This document shows, in pieces, positions 20,954 through 32,935 of a stretch of 64,000 bases of DNA; the stretch's first letter is position 1, and every line of letters begins with the position of its first letter. A program made the translations under genes and the position numbers. Location of the stretch: the NCBI GenBank assembly GCA_012064415.1, contig SSNU01000259.1, positions 1 through 64,000 on the forward strand, read 5' to 3'. The notes beneath the pieces were generated by a model that saw only the letters and a list, made by a program, of their open reading frames with translations, was not told the origin of the DNA and did not search any database. The DNA comes from Gyrodactylus bullatarudis. Lineage: Eukaryota; Platyhelminthes; Monogenea; Gyrodactylidea; Gyrodactylidae.

Positions 20954-21308
20954 TCAAGCTTTCTTTTTCAAGCAAGAATTTTTAACAATTCTCATTTCTC
21001 GAGTCGAAATTGTAATAAATTTATCTTATTTTTATCATTTAAAAAATTTTTTTTTCTTACTCATTCTCTTTTCTATATCTAATAACATTTTGAGCAATCC
21101 ATTAACATTTGAACTAATCTTAAATTCAGTACCGTCATTGAGCACAAGATGGTCTTGAAATATCCTCATGCTAAGTTTTTGTGTAGCAAAGTTTTTATTA
21201 AAATTTTTGATATATAATTTATGATCGGATAAAGCACCAATTATCCTAGTATTTTTTCCATCAATTTTTAAAATCCCTTGATAAGAATAAATAATTGTAA
21301 ATAATCAA
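20954..21308 (-). CDS. PHL-family small protein, clearest PH-like pattern
   Basis: Exon 21061-21308 has no clear ATG (an ATG lies near 21345, in a frame I could not splice). It reads YQGILKIDGKNTRII, ALSDHKLYIKNF, KLSMRIFQDHLVL, EFKIS, then the helix NGLLKMLLDIEKRM. The intron 21025-21060 (36 nt, GTAAGA...ATAAG) is in phase 1, and exon 20954-21024 adds 23 codons rich in Lys. The order GxL-strand, D-x-x-LYI strand, more strands, one long helix is the usual PH-domain pattern. That is inference; no lipid-binding residues can be claimed. Confidence 0.6.
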
Positions 21309-21330
21309 TAAAATTAAATAAAAATTACTT

Positions 21331-22195
21331 TTCATTACTCATAGTTAACTATTTCTCGTTTCATAAAGGAATTAATTATATGTGACATAGAAAAGATATT
21401 TATTAGGTTATAAAATCGGACAGAAAACCTTATTTCACGTGATTACTTATCAGTAAGAGTTTGAATATATATTCTGAAAAAAGGTGACACCTTGATTGAC
21501 TGCATGTTATTTATTGTTTACCATAATAAGATAAAACTTCAGCATTTTTTTATTATTTTACCGTTATGCAAGTAATTATTTAATTTTCTTCTAATGTAGT
21601 TGTTTAATAAAAGAGAACAGAACGTTCTGAAGATGTATACTCAGATTATTTTTGAATGCTCTAATAGTTCTTTTGAACTAGTCACCATTTGTAAGTGACT
21701 TTGACTAATCCATTGCAAGAAAATACGAACCTGTGGCATATATTATTATTATGTTTTATGTGCAGAGTAACAAGAGCACTTGGATTATTCATTAAAACAA
21801 ATAATCAGTATGAAATAAACAATATTATAACTATTTGTTTATAATTGTAATATACATCATTTCCAATATAGTTAATGAGACTTGATTTTGTCACAGTTTC
21901 ATTTTCTCAGAAACAAAAAGGGACCCGTTGTCTGAGACTGAACATCTGATGTTTCCGAAGGTAGTCTGAAGCTTGGTGAGTTGGGCGAGTCAGCAGACTT
22001 CATCATTTTGACTTCAGTCTATTTGGATTTTGCATCAATAATAATCAAGAAGTACTTCCCATCGATTGGACCAGTCTCTCATGGGCGACTTCATCGAGTT
22101 TGATTGGTGCTGTACGAAGTGGTGTATCATATACCAAGAATAGATGAGCTATAAAAATGTCTTCGCTGTCTGGTTAGAATAGTCTTGAAAGTCAA
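21331..22195. other. No gene seen
   Basis: AT-rich to 21900, then a somewhat more GC-balanced stretch (21900-22195) without a convincing frame. Confidence 0.4.
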
Positions 22196-22199
22196 TTAG

Positions 22200-22358
22200 C
22201 TCGACGCAGGAGATTCTCTAATCGTAGTTCCTCAGGAATAAGGCCCAGTGTTGTGACTCGTCAGTTTACCACATCCTGGGATTTGAACCTAGGACCTCTC
22301 GCACCGTAGTCCAATCCTCAATCCACTCATCTAATATCCCATGCAACTCGGATTACTT
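22200..22358 (-). mobile_element. tRNA-derived SINE with hammerhead 5' half
   Basis: On the minus strand, a Pol III box A-like segment (GAGTGGATTGAG) is followed about 40 bases on by a box B-like GGTTCAAATCC (22279-22289). GGTAAACTGACGAGTC then begins a hammerhead. Past GUC the sequence diverges from the copy at 37 kb, and GGAC and GAAA are missing. The match to 36930-37031 runs over about 100 bases. Confidence 0.7.
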
Positions 22359-22551
22359 AGTTTATTTTAAATACATAATCTTAATACTCATACTCTTTAG
22401 TAATTACGCGAAAAAGTTCTCATAAGTCCGGTTTAACTCTCATACATTTTTAGGATGTTTAGTGTAATTTAATTCGAATATATAACTCCAAAGTGTTTTT
22501 AGAATTCACTAGGTAACTCATTTTGAGGATTCAGAAATCAAGTTAATATTT

Positions 22552-22589
22552 AGTAATTAAGTTAATATTTCGCCGGGTATCTTCAGACT
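22552..22589 (-). ncRNA. Hammerhead motif, family 2 (degenerate)
   Basis: Core CUGAAGA, stem II region UACCCGGC, GAAA, then an AU-rich stem III. Stem I is AGU/ACU. The first base of stem II is U opposite C, so the helix cannot close; probably inactive. Confidence 0.45.
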
Positions 22590-22728
22590 GTTACAAAGCT
22601 TGGCATATATAGTTAACTTCCTAAAGAAAATATATAAAGAAGAGGAACTGACTAAAAAATTTAAACCTCTCTACTAATGAGTAATGAGACAAATTTAAGT
22701 GAAAAATTAAGAAGATGATGCCAAGCGT

Positions 22729-22778
22729 TCACAAATAAGGCCTTTATTTCGGGCATACTCATCAGTGTGATGCATGCC
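22729..22778 (-). ncRNA. Hammerhead ribozyme motif, family 1
   Basis: On the minus strand: stem I UCACA, core CUGA-UGA, stem II region GUAUGCCC, GAAA, stem III AUAA/UUAU with an AGGCC-type loop, U as H17, and stem I UGUGA at 22729-22733. All consensus positions are present. It lies about 190 bases 3' of the PLE coding remnant at 22962-23270, where a PLE terminal repeat is expected. Confidence 0.65.
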
Positions 22779-22961
22779 ATATAAGTACAAATTTACAAAA
22801 ATTGATATCCAACTTTCATTGGTTTAAAAAATATTCATTTTTGATTGGTTTATTCCTGTTTCCAGGACTCATCAGTATTTTTAACATTTAAACAATTATT
22901 TGTACATTGATAATTACAATTATAATTATAGTGATTTTGATAAAAATGTTCTTTTGCATTA

Positions 22962-23270
22962 TTAATTTTGACAAAATATGTGATAATTACGCAAGTGGTG
23001 TATATGATTTTTGATAATTAACATTTCATTGGGTTGCTGCAAAGTACTTTGTGATCTGGTTATTGACCTCCACCTCTGCTCTGAGTCTCTTACGGGTGGT
23101 TGTTGGGAGGATTGTGGAATCTGAGGTTTAGCTTTTGGGAGGTTCATTGGCTTCACATAGTTCTTTTGTACACATAGAATTGGTTTCTCACAACTGATCA
23201 AATAAGCTTCAGCGCCTTTTAGTATGTTGACATTGTTTCCTTTAAGTTTGTAGAAAACCAAACTCTCTGA
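22962..23270 (-). pseudogene. PLE GIY-YIG domain C-terminal end
   Basis: Reads LKGNNVNILKGAEAYLI, then KPILCVQKNYVKPMNLPKAK. This is the last part of the nuclease domain with its Glu (AEAYL) and the conserved LCVQK-N tail. A frameshift near 23110 moves the ending TRKRLRAEVEVNNQIT into another frame; the copy at 39.5 kb has RKRMRAEVEVNSQIT. The 5' part, including YIG and Arg, is missing. Confidence 0.75.
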
Positions 23271-23962
23271 CCATCAGCCAATGATATTCGAAAATAAAGT
23301 GAATGAGGAACTAAAAACAATGCTGACAATGAAACATTTCTCAAACTCAGGGGCACAAACAGCTCGAGCAACCGATTCTATTGGGAATTTGAATACGTCA
23401 TCTATGTCTAGCTCTATATTACCAGAATAATTTTCTGAGTCATATCTCTTAAAATAAAAGAGTTCACTATTTTGGGTCCAAACTCATTGAATTAAACACT
23501 ATTCGATGGAAAATCAGAAGTTGAGTCAGTAGGATCATTTCTATTCCAAAATATTGCCTTGAACTTGATGTAACAGCACAGTTACCATAAGCTTTTAATG
23601 TTCCTTAAAAACCTTATTTATTTATACTACTCAACAGTAATAATGTAAAAATACAAACTCTTATGTACACGATTCCTATTGACCAATCATATTGAAGGAC
23701 CCTTATTAACCAATGAGATCGATGGAGGTTAATTTGTTTAATCACGTGGGTACACAGTTCATATTTCTCTGTGTACACCTCGTGGTAAGTCGTAAAAACT
23801 ATGAATCTCTCCTCTTCATATCTAATGTACCTTTATTAGCCTTTTCACTGCATTTATCACACAAATATACAGTCCTCATAAATACATGACTTTACCAACT
23901 ACAACATCTTCCTTTATACCAACCACCACATTGATATTGTAATCGAAATCATTGTTGGATGC
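23271..23962. other. No gene seen
   Basis: No convincing frame. CCAAT-type motifs lie near 23680 and 23710. Confidence 0.4.
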
Positions 23963-24848
23963 TTTTGTAAAAGCTCTGTAAAGTGACACGACTTGTGTGA
24001 AAATTGAAGTGTAACTTTCACTCCAATTTGGACCAATAGAATTGCGTTATTCTTCGACCAATCAGAACGAAGCAATATTCTTCCGAAAAAATATTACCAA
24101 ATTTGATGGGTTTCAAGAATTTTTCATTTTATGCTAGATTACTGAAATTTTCTAGATAATCTCAACTTATATTTCTGATTAATTTAAACTTCGAAATATC
24201 TTTATATCACACTAGGAAGTGGTTTTAGCAAATAGAGCTAAGATAGCAATCAGATGCACTAAATTTTAGTATCACTAGATTCAGCGAAAAATTCTGAGTC
24301 AATGGTTTATCATCTATATTTAAGAATTTGTGGCTACAATTTAGTTTTAAAACCAGTTTCAGATTTCAAATGATTGAGATTGATAATTTCAAAAAGTCTT
24401 TTTTTCTCTATCATACACAATCACAGGATGTGTTGAATGCTCGTATAATGTGGGTGTGTGTGTGATGTACATTGATGTGTAAAAAGATGTCAATCATAGC
24501 TTAAATCTCTCCCCCCTTTGCAATACTTGTGTTATGCCTTCTTGTTTGTCAAACCTTGTTTGTATCACGCTCTTTCCCCATACATTAACCTATGCTTCCC
24601 CTCTTAAAATTTGGGGGAACTTGTACAGAGAAGGATACACATTGACATCAATATTTAGAATAACTCTTTCATACATTTATTTTGATCTCACGATGCCTTA
24701 TACGAACCTTGAAAAGCTAGATATTCTCCAAGAATTGAACGAGACGAAGAATTCACCGAAAATCATTGCGGATACTAATTTATTCAAGTCCTCCTCTGAA
24801 GAACCAGCAAAGTACAATATATTGGAAAGTTTCTTAACACTCTAAAAA
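23963..24848 (+). mobile_element. pogo/Tigger-type element, 5' part
   Basis: It starts with GTAAAAGCTCTGTAAAGTGAC, like the copy at 53812, and the two stay alignable for about 600 bases (CCAATAGAATTGCGTTATT, CTAGATAATCTCAACTTAT, CACAATCACAGGATGTG). At 24693-24845 a frame starts MPYTNLEKLDILQELNE and continues KNSPKIIADTN, the HTH start of a pogo-type transposase. It ends at a TAA after 50 residues. The DDE domain and right end are absent. Confidence 0.65.
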
Positions 24849-25967
24849 GGGGTCTTTCGTGCACCGAACCCATTGATTCGAGTCTCGTTTTCAATCTTCG
24901 AATATTGTTTTTTTTCATTTACAAAAATCAAATTCATTGATTTTATTGCTAAGCTAATTTTATACATCCATAATTTTGTTTATATAAGATTTTTTTCTTG
25001 ATTCTTGTCATTGTTTCTATTCGCGTATAATTAAAAATGTTTAAACAGAAGCAGTGTTGTCAGAGGTAGAATCTAGTGTTGAATCACAATGAAATTTGGG
25101 TATAAAATTTACTATGAATTCATTCCAATGAGCCAGAAGATTCTCCCCAGAATTCGGATTTCCATTCAGCTCATAAGTAATCCAGGAATGAAATAATCTT
25201 TCGATAATGCCAATCTGTATGATTTGCCTTATGATTCATGATTTATAAAATTGCTTCGGATCCATCACGACTTAATAAAAACTGTTTAAATTAATCTAAA
25301 TGATCATTTATGTTTGAGCCAATGACAAATCTTTTTGAAGAATCAATGAAAATAATAAATTAAGGATTTATCAGTATTTGCTATCATTTTGGGAATTATG
25401 AACTAAATTAATGCTTTTAAAGTTCTTTCATTCATTCTAAAGGTTTTCTTGATGAGAATAAAATTATTAAAATATATTTGAGAGATATTTTGTTCCCATA
25501 ATAACTAATAAATAAGACTTAACAGTTTTAACTCAATACCTTCTGTTGCTGACGCATATAAATAGATAATCAGTAATGTGATTAAATTCAAAGTATTGTT
25601 CATATCTTAATTACTGAAATGATTCGTCGAAGAACTGATTAATAATTTATTTTTCCATGATAAAAAGTAGAATTCTAGCGTTCAACAAATTATAATAGAT
25701 AGAAGAATATGTTATCGAAATTCGAACGGTTTAAGTTGAATGTTATTAATATCACTGGTGGAGGGGGGGTCAGGGTATTTTATTCGAGATATAAAATTCT
25801 GATGTAAAATTTTACGCTAATCACGAATCTGGTATTTAGAAAAAAATCGCCTGTCTGTGAGCTGAGATATTGGGTAAAAACCAAAATTTCCAAATTTCGA
25901 AAAACCCCTCTTAAACTTTTGCAATTTAATAAAAGATTATAAACATTCGAGCAATAAATTTTATATC
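24849..25967. other. No gene seen
   Basis: AT-rich. The word ATGTAAAATTTTACGCT at 25801 recurs at 18770. A G-run lies at 25761-25769. Confidence 0.4.
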
Positions 25968-26051
25968 NNNNNNNNNNNNNNNNNNNNNNNNNNNNNNNNN
26001 NNNNNNNNNNNNNNNNNNNNNNNNNNNNNNNNNNNNNNNNNNNNNNNNNNN
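25968..26051. other. Assembly gap of 84 N
   Basis: Run of N. Any frame drawn through it is not real. Confidence 0.99.
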
Positions 26052-27179
26052 GGCACAAAAATCGAATTTGCTTCTAAACGAAAAAAGATATTCCAAATTT
26101 TATTTGAGTTAACGGTAAGAAATTTAATCCTCTTGCTTTCTTATATCATACATTTTTCTGTATTATGCTTACTTATGGTAGATTTTTGCAAGTTTGTAGT
26201 GTCAGGTTTTCTCAAGTTTTATGAATTCTCTCCTCTGATTGGTTCATTCAGTGAATCTTGTTTTAACCAATAAAAAGAGAGAATTTTTCTTATTAATCAT
26301 GGTCAGCACTAAAATTGGAATTTCTTAATTGTTTTTATAGTAATTTAATAAAATTTTTAAGGGAAAATTCATTCAAGATAGAATTCATTGAATAAAATGT
26401 TGTTAAGATAATATCCTAGTACTTTTATCTACGGAAGAAAATTTAGAGTCCCCCTTCTTTTGTTTAATTAGATTTTATAATCTGATGAGATAAATTTAGG
26501 TTAAAATTGATTGCTAAAATTTTGCTGATTTTATTTCAGTTTTCCTAAATATCACCTCTGTAACCATCTCGCATCAGGAGTGCCTTCAACTTCGTTATTT
26601 CTTCCTTCGCCTAATCTGCTGAGAATTTAAAATTTAATTCCACTAAAATAATTGGCTTTGTTGAGTCCAATGGGCTTTACTTTACTTTGAGGGCACCGTG
26701 ATTTTACATAATTAAATTGCATCCTCTTTCAAAATTATTATAGATTCAGTTATTGATGAATGAAATGAATAAATTTGTAAATGAAAAATCAATATTCGAA
26801 GATAAAAAAAGTTTTCTATTTCTTTTTGAAAATACAGTATTTTTCTAAGGGATTATTCAGATTTTATAAGGCGTTAACTTTGCCTCGAAATTTTATCTCA
26901 CACGAAAAAGATATAAGGGCAAATCTTTTTGGCGCAGAATTCAAGTCTCAAAAAGGTGCTCATCTGTTAATAGACCAATTAAACAGAAATAATTCACATA
27001 TTATTAATTCTCACGAAATTCTTATCCAAAAAATGTTTGCTTATACATCTGGTCTTGATCCTTGATCCAAGAATCTTGTTTCGTCTGAGATCATTTTTTC
27101 ATCGTTTCGTCATAGCTGTTTCTTTCTTAGAAGAACCTTTCCTGTAACTTTCTCTGGTATTGTGAGTAGTATAGTAATG
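26052..27179. other. No firm gene; one hypothetical frame
   Basis: The frame 26781-27065 (94 codons, plus) ends IQKMFAYTSGLDP and has no known motif. It lies just 5' of a PLE remnant and could be the decayed upstream part of it, but I cannot show that. Confidence 0.3.
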
Positions 27180-27925
27180 ACCAGATGTATGTTCAAAAAG
27201 ACGGAGTAGGTATGGGGTCACTATTCCTGGCAAAATTAGAGATGAAAACCTTTAAACCAGCAATCGATAAGTTTAAGCATTATTATCGTTATATGGATGG
27301 CACCTTCATAATTATAAATAATAATCAAAATTGCGATAATTTATTAACAGAATAAAGGCACATAGTCAGATGAAATTCACAGTCGATAAAGAAAACGAAA
27401 AAAGTTTATCATTCCTGGATGTGAAAATATCGAGGAACGAAGATGGATCCATAACCAGAAGTATCCACAGGAAGAACACATTCACCAGGAAGTTTCTCAA
27501 TTTTAATTCCTCTGTACGAGGGTTGATAACAGCACTTGCCAAAAGGACCCGTCGACTTAGAATCAGCATGGGAGAGCGAAATAGAAAATCTGATCAGAAT
27601 CTTCCTATCAAATGACTATCCAATTGAATTGATCAATGATCGTATGTCTAAACTCTACATGTCAAAAAGAAAACCAAATCAAAAAAAAGGCGTGAACGTA
27701 ACTTTGAGCCTACTTTACAAACCATCAGGAAAAAACGGTTACATCTTGAAAGCAGCAGAGGCATATCTTATCAATCAACACAAACCAAATCTATGCGTCC
27801 AAAAAAATCATGTGAAAACAATTGGGTACAAATTGGGTTTCAGAGGAAGAGAAGACAAACTATCTAAAATATGCAAGGTTCTTAAACCAATTAGAAAATC
27901 TATTATCACTCATTCTACAATTTAA
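27180..27925 (+). pseudogene. PLE reverse transcriptase joined to GIY-YIG tail
   Basis: Frames read in order: QKDGVGMGSLFLAKLEM (RT motif before the catalytic strand), YYRYMDGTFIII (the YxDD-type box with the second Asp changed to Gly), MKFTVDKENEKSLSFLDVKI, SIHRKNTFTRKFLNFNSSV, then ESEIENLIRIFLSNDYPIEL. At once follows the end of the GIY-YIG domain, LKAAEAYLINQHKPNLCVQK. The nuclease centre (YIG, Arg) is deleted, and there are stops and frameshifts. This is the only RT palm of a PLE in the window. It is dead. Confidence 0.85.
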
Positions 27926-27939
27926 AACTCAAAACACAT

Positions 27940-28125
27940 ACTTAAATAACATCTTTACAGTATAAATGAATAACTCGAATATAATATCAACTAAATGTGT
28001 CTGAAATTCTCAGAATTAAAAGATTTCATCGAATTCATCTCTAAAAAAGTTTATGGGTATTACTATTTTCAGAAGCTATTTTAGTATAGCTCAAAGTCAT
28101 TGGTATTTTCATATACTTTACTTTC
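27940..28125. mobile_element. Merlin right-end remnant
   Basis: Diverged copy of 12905-13100. Shared words are AATAACATCTTTACAG, GTGTCT(C/G)AAATTCTC, CTATTTTCAGAAGCTATTTTA and CATTGGTATTTTCATATA. The end of the transposase frame would lie just before it, but PLE sequence abuts instead. Confidence 0.7.
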
Positions 28126-28270
28126 TGATACAACTGTACACGAATTGGTTTTCTTAGTAGCGTCCCCATTTGAAAACCAATGATAACTCAAGCCATCTGG
28201 TCCATCTTTCGTTTTAATTTTCAATGAGAAATCGTATTATTACCTTCATAGTAAAATATATGATGGTAAA
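28105..28270 (-). pseudogene. PHL-family fragment cut by Merlin remnant
   Basis: On the minus strand, IFYYEGNNTISH (the PHL hallmark strand and turn) is followed, after a one-base frame change, by KIKTKDGPDGLSYHW, then NSCTVVSESKVYENT. The reading runs into the Merlin remnant, so the gene lost its C-terminal helix. Confidence 0.4.
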
Positions 28271-28755
28271 AATATTTATTCAGTTATTATTTGATAAATA
28301 ATTCTTTTGTTCATAAAAAAGTTTTAATTTGAAAATAATATTATTATTTTTAATTGATAAAAAGAAATCGAGATATTAGAATAACAGAAGTGCCTCATAT
28401 ATCAATTCTATTAATACGATACTTGGTAGAAGGGACAGTATACTTTTTAGGTCGATTCTTTTATCTTAAATACACTTTCAAGATGTTGAGTGTACCATTC
28501 TATGAATTGAAAAAAAAGTTATGTCTTCATAAATCTAGAAGCTTAGGTTTAATTTAAAGAAATTACTCACATCGATACAGTTTTTCTTCTATAATTAAAA
28601 TAACTTAGATTTATTACATATTAGAGAGATTCGTAATTTTATAGATACGTCCGAAAATTCACTTGTTTTTATTTCGAAAATTTTGAAGTAGTGAGAAAAC
28701 AGAGGGCTTATTAGAACTGAATGTACATTCTTAAAGTCTTATCAGCAATGTTACT
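28271..28755. other. No gene seen
   Basis: AT-rich spacer; the plus frame at 28354-28557 has no support. Confidence 0.4.
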
Positions 28756-29157
28756 TTAGAAATAAAATTGTTCAATGCAGAGTACATTGGTCATACAACA
28801 AGAAGGCTCGAAGAAAGAGTCTCCGAACACTTGTACACAGGCTCGACAGCCATAAGACAACACGTTAGAGAATGCAAAGAAAAGGTTTCACATGAAAATT
28901 TTGAAATCATTTACAGACAAACAGGAAACAGCATCGCAGCTCTCAAAACAGCCGAGGCAATACTCTTAGAGAAGGAACAACCCAGTCTATGTGTCCAAAA
29001 AAAGTTCATTCAACCTCTAGTTCTTCCAAAACCCATTCTTGGGAACAAAAGGAAACCTATCGAAACAGAGAGGAGGAACATTGAACAGGTAACAATAACA
29101 ACCAAACCCCTAATACAAACAAATATTACCTCCTTTTTCCTAACGAGACAATTTTAA
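28756..29157 (+). pseudogene. PLE GIY-YIG endonuclease domain and C-terminus
   Basis: Starts abruptly at EYIGHTTRRLEERVSEHL, so the first GIY half and the RT are lost. Then come AIRQHVRECKEKV, HENFEIIYRQTGN, LKTAEAILLEKEQPSLCVQK and the tail to a TAA at 29155. From YIG on, the frame has no break: catalytic Arg, His and Glu positions are all present. It is the least damaged nuclease segment besides 39.0 kb. A family 1 hammerhead follows about 290 bases downstream. Confidence 0.8.
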
Positions 29158-29443
29158 TCAATGCCATAACTCATGACTTATAAACTATACACTTTTTAAC
29201 TCCCCAATTCATTTTAATTGTAATCCTAATTTGGATACAAGAAATCTCAAATGACAACATTAAACAAAAGAGAATAATTAATTACCCACAAACAATTGAA
29301 CATTTTCACCCCTCGCATGGCTCATGTGAGGGGACCCATATTCATATCTATTCTCATGTATACTCAGAAACTATTACTACCTATGAAAGGCTGACCAATC
29401 AAACTCTTTCTTGTAATATTGATGTATTTATATTTGGCATGTA

Positions 29444-29482
29444 AAGACTGAAGAGTATGCCCGAAATAGAGCTCAATCTCTT
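29444..29482 (+). ncRNA. Hammerhead motif, family 1, stem I variant AAGA/UCUU
   Basis: Stem I AAGA at 29444-29447, core CUGAAGA, stem II region GUAUGCCC, GAAA, weak stem III (only two clear pairs), H17 = C, then UCUU at 29479-29482. The core is intact but stem III is eroded. Confidence 0.5.
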
Positions 29483-29691
29483 CATATTCTCAGGCATCGC
29501 CTTTCTTATAAAAAAACTGTTCACTTAAAAATCCCGTTTTTTCAGCTATCTATATGCTAGAAAGATATAATAAACAGTTGAAAGAGAAAAGAATTTACTA
29601 TTTGATCATATTAAAAATGTATTCATATATTCTAAAATACAAATTTACGTTTTTTCATTCATAGATAAAATGAAAAAAAGTTTTCAGTCAT

Positions 29692-30262
29692 GTCTAAAGC
29701 TATTTTGATAAACCTTTATTTAGTTAAAAAGAAAATATCTTACTTTCGAACTTCAAAAATTTTGATTTTCTATTAGCGATCGGAAATTGACGATACCTGA
29801 TAGAACGAAAAATTACAAATATTAGAATTAAAATAGTAAGAAGCGTTTTCCATGAACAGAAGCGAATGTAAGCTTAAAAACACCCAAAAATTATGAGTAA
29901 ATGGTGAAAAGCTCACATAGGCCAGGGTAGTATTAGAGACTATGTATGATTCTTTGAAAAAAAAGATCTGGTTTAATAGTATTGATAAAGCATTTCTTTT
30001 TGACTCACAGATCAGTGCTATCTTCACCTGGGTTCTTATGAAATATCGAAAATTGGATTTGTCTGCAGTATGATTGTTATCAGATAAGTGCTTTTCTTTC
30101 GTCATCGTCATAGGTTTTCTGATAATTCTTCTTAGATGAGTGCTTAAAAATTAAGAGAGTGTTTTTTTCAGGTGGTGTGGAAAATCAAAATTTTTGAAGT
30201 TCGAAAGTAAGTTATTTTCTTTTTAATTAAATGAAGGTTTATCAAAATAGCTTGAAAAATTG
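29692..30262. mobile_element. MITE with ~75-bp inverted repeats
   Basis: Arms 29692-29772 and 30178-30262 match in reverse complement (GAAGTTCGAAAGTAAG, TTATCAAAATAGCTT, AACTTTATTTAGTTAAAAAG with small changes). A 112-codon minus frame (29773-30111) fills the centre. It has no known motif and no sign of being a transposase. Confidence 0.6.
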
Positions 30263-31780
30263 TCTGTCTTTACCTGATTTTACTATTTCAAAATTTTTAT
30301 AATGCAAATAAGCGGATTTTCAGACGTATTTGATAAATGATAGATTTATGAATAACTAACCGGCTTTTTCTTCCAAAAAGACTGAAAAATTATGATTATA
30401 GTAAATCGCGGCACTTTTTAATTAAGATTTCAATGTGTCTACTTTGTACTAGAGGGTCTAATAATTATTTTTGAGTAAGTCTTTTCTGTAAACTATTATT
30501 AGAGAATGGACTAATTTATTTCTCGTCTAATATTTAAAATTCATTTATGCGTCCAGACATATATAACAATTTTTGTTAGCGTCTTTCAAGATTAACTGTG
30601 TACTTAACACATACATAGTAGCCCGGTTGCAAAATTACAATGTATATGTCTAAAAGTAAGATACATACCAAAGAACACAGAAAATGCAAAGCTTATATAT
30701 CTAAGAAATGAAAATCCAATTACAAGATACCATCCATCAAAGATACTCAGAACCTTATGAAGTCAAAGACTTGAATAAGAAAAATGTTTGGATAATCGTT
30801 AATAAAAAAGTTTAAAAAATATGGATTGATCGAGTGAAACTGGCAAGATTCTCAAAATGAATTGAACTCTAAATGGCACAAGAAAACTAAACCAACCAAT
30901 CTGACGTCAAGTTCGAGGATCAAAATTATCTAGATGATGATGACGAAGAGGAAATATCCCAAAAATGACCATGCAAAAGTTTTCAAAGAGAAAAGACAAC
31001 AAACCAAAGAATGAGTTGTTCAAACTTTTCTATATAATAGACATCAATTTATTAAAAGTACAAATACGATAGAAAAAAACTAGTTTTAAATGAGATTTCA
31101 GTATTGACAACGAGATCGCTATGAAAAAACAGGGGTCTATAACAGAAGTCAGAAAGGATTTTTCTCGATTGAAAATCGAGAACAAAAGTCCCGATTATAT
31201 CAACTTTAAACTCGTCTTATTTTTACCGATTATGTTATTGATGCATGAATCTTGTGCAAGAGGAAAAACTTTTTATTCTGCATCAGATAGAGTTATTTTA
31301 ATAGAGGTAAAACGAAAAAAATCACATAGTTTATAAATGGTGCTAGATTTATGAAAAGAGATTTGAAGCAAAAGCATACTATTATTAGCAAAAAAAATTT
31401 TTTAATTATTTTACAATGATCTTGAGGCCTAGATTTAGATTACATTAAGTTCAAAACTATCGACGAATACAAATTATTTAAAATTCAACGTATTCAGATA
31501 GAACTCTTTCGAATGATGTATAATTCTATATACACTGTATTTCATGGATTAAAAAAATTGAACATGTAGTTCTAAAATTATTTTGAGTTAGATCGTTAAA
31601 ATAGTAGAACTCACCTATTTTTTTTCCTAAATATTTTGCGAAGTAGGAATTATTATATGACAAATTATATATCATAACAACATCCTGGAGACAAACAACC
31701 AATCCCTCCTTCCCCCTTTATTGTGCTCAAATCCGATCGAACCAATCAGAGAATTTTATTAAACCTTTTATCAGGTTTAA
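30263..31780. other. No gene seen
   Basis: Long AT-rich stretch. The frame at 31121-31336 has no relatives and no good signals. Confidence 0.45.
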
Positions 31781-31808
31781 AATTGTATATATATCTAGCC
31801 AGTGTAAG

Positions 31809-31846
31809 AGTCTGATGAGATCCGGTGAAATATAAGCTTTATCACT
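31809..31846 (+). ncRNA. Hammerhead motif, family 2
   Basis: Stem I AGU, core CUGAUGA, stem II region GAUCCGGU, GAAA, stem III AUA/UAU plus an AAGCTT tip, H17 = C, stem I ACU at 31844-31846. The flanks match 2639-2710. Stem I has only three pairs and stem II is weak. Confidence 0.5.
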
Positions 31847-31938
31847 AAATATTAAGTTCTCTACTGAATCCTCACAATGAGTTCTTCATTGGAAACAGAA
31901 AATAAACATAATAAAACAAACAGTAAAAGTAAATTTAT

Positions 31939-32136
31939 TCAATAAAGTCCTGTAAAGTTAGAAGGGATAAATAAAAAGTAAATTCTTCCCCGTTTATTTA
32001 GGGCAAATTTCACTCGAATATCACTGGCTCCCTGTAAAAACCAATCAGAATCTAGGATTGCTCTTGGGGAAATTTGAAATGATTTTTTCTTACATTTGAC
32101 TTCGATAGATACAAAGATATCATTTTTCTCTGTCAT
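31939..32136 (-). CDS. Small beta-rich hypothetical protein
   Basis: ATG at 32136, 65 residues: MTEKNDIFVSIEVKC, SFQISPRAIL, DIRVKFALNKRGRIYFLFI. Alternating hydrophobic strands around Gly turns recall PHL proteins, but the helix end is absent and no intron can be placed. A CCAATCAGAAT motif lies inside the frame on the other strand, which may mean this is element sequence rather than a gene. Confidence 0.25.
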   Translation of the reverse strand: MTEKNDIFVSIEVKCKKKSFQISPRAILDSDWFLQGASDIRVKFALNKRGRIYFLFIPSNFTGLY

Positions 32137-32749
32137 ACGATACAATTCTTTTTGGGAAATAACTTGAAATAAAAATTTTGATCAAATATTGTAGCAAATC
32201 TCTTACCATTAGAAAGCTGATGAAGAACTGATTTATCCTATAAATTTAATATGCTTAGTGGATCTTTACAAGGAATTCCTATGTGTTCAAAGTTCTGTCA
32301 TGCTCATTTACCATTTTGAAATTAAAATTCAATCTTCAAACCTCAATCTGACAAAAATTCATGTTGATTCATTATTTCACAATATGTCTAGTGTAGACTT
32401 TAACATCGGCTTTGATGGCCCTTCCCCATCCGTATCCATAATAATAGGTAATATGTGTACTAGAAATTTTATAGAAAGGGAAAATTTGGCATTAACATAT
32501 AGACAATCATTTCACACAACATATGATAGGGTACTCTAGTTCAGATCCCCATTACTTTTTTTGACATTCAATTACACCCACCCATATTAGTTTTCTCCTC
32601 TTCGAAATCTACATTGTAGGTTCTAAAACAAGTTATCTCAACCTCAGTATTTGATTGACATATATGATAGGTTCAAATTGGTGCGTCAATATACCTACTT
32701 ATTAACTAAAACAGCATGAAATAACGAAACTCATCACTTTTACTCACAA

Positions 32750-32935
32750 TGCCTTTCACAAATGACCAAAAACTCTAAGTTATTCATGAAATGGAAAGTG
32801 ACCTCTTTCTAAGTGAAATTGCTAAGAAGCATCATGTTTCATTGACTACCACTAAACAGTGGCGCAAAGATAAAAAGAACATTTCCGCAAATATATCGAG
32901 ATCGACTCATATCAACGCTTTTAAATGCTAAGATC
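32750..32935 (+). pseudogene. pogo/Tigger-type HTH start
   Basis: Reads MPFTNDQKL, stop, VIHEMESDLFLSEIAKKHHV, then TTTKQWRKDKKNI. This is a complete psq-type helix-turn-helix (IA...H.VS.TT...WRK.K) of the pogo group with one nonsense codon (TAA at position 10). The DDE part does not follow. Confidence 0.65.

Noticed and set aside
22873..22895. ACTCATCAGT as a further minus-strand hammerhead
   Set aside because: CUGAUGAG is present, but no GAAA follows at the right distance and stem I cannot pair.
25780..26058. 92-codon minus frame
   Set aside because: It runs through the 84-base gap of N, so a third of it is unknown sequence.
26480..26510. CTGATGAG on the plus strand as a hammerhead
   Set aside because: No GAAA or stem III after it.
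29773..30111. 112-codon frame in a MITE as a transposase
   Set aside because: No DDE, HTH or zinc-binding pattern; hydrophobic composition follows from AT-rich DNA.
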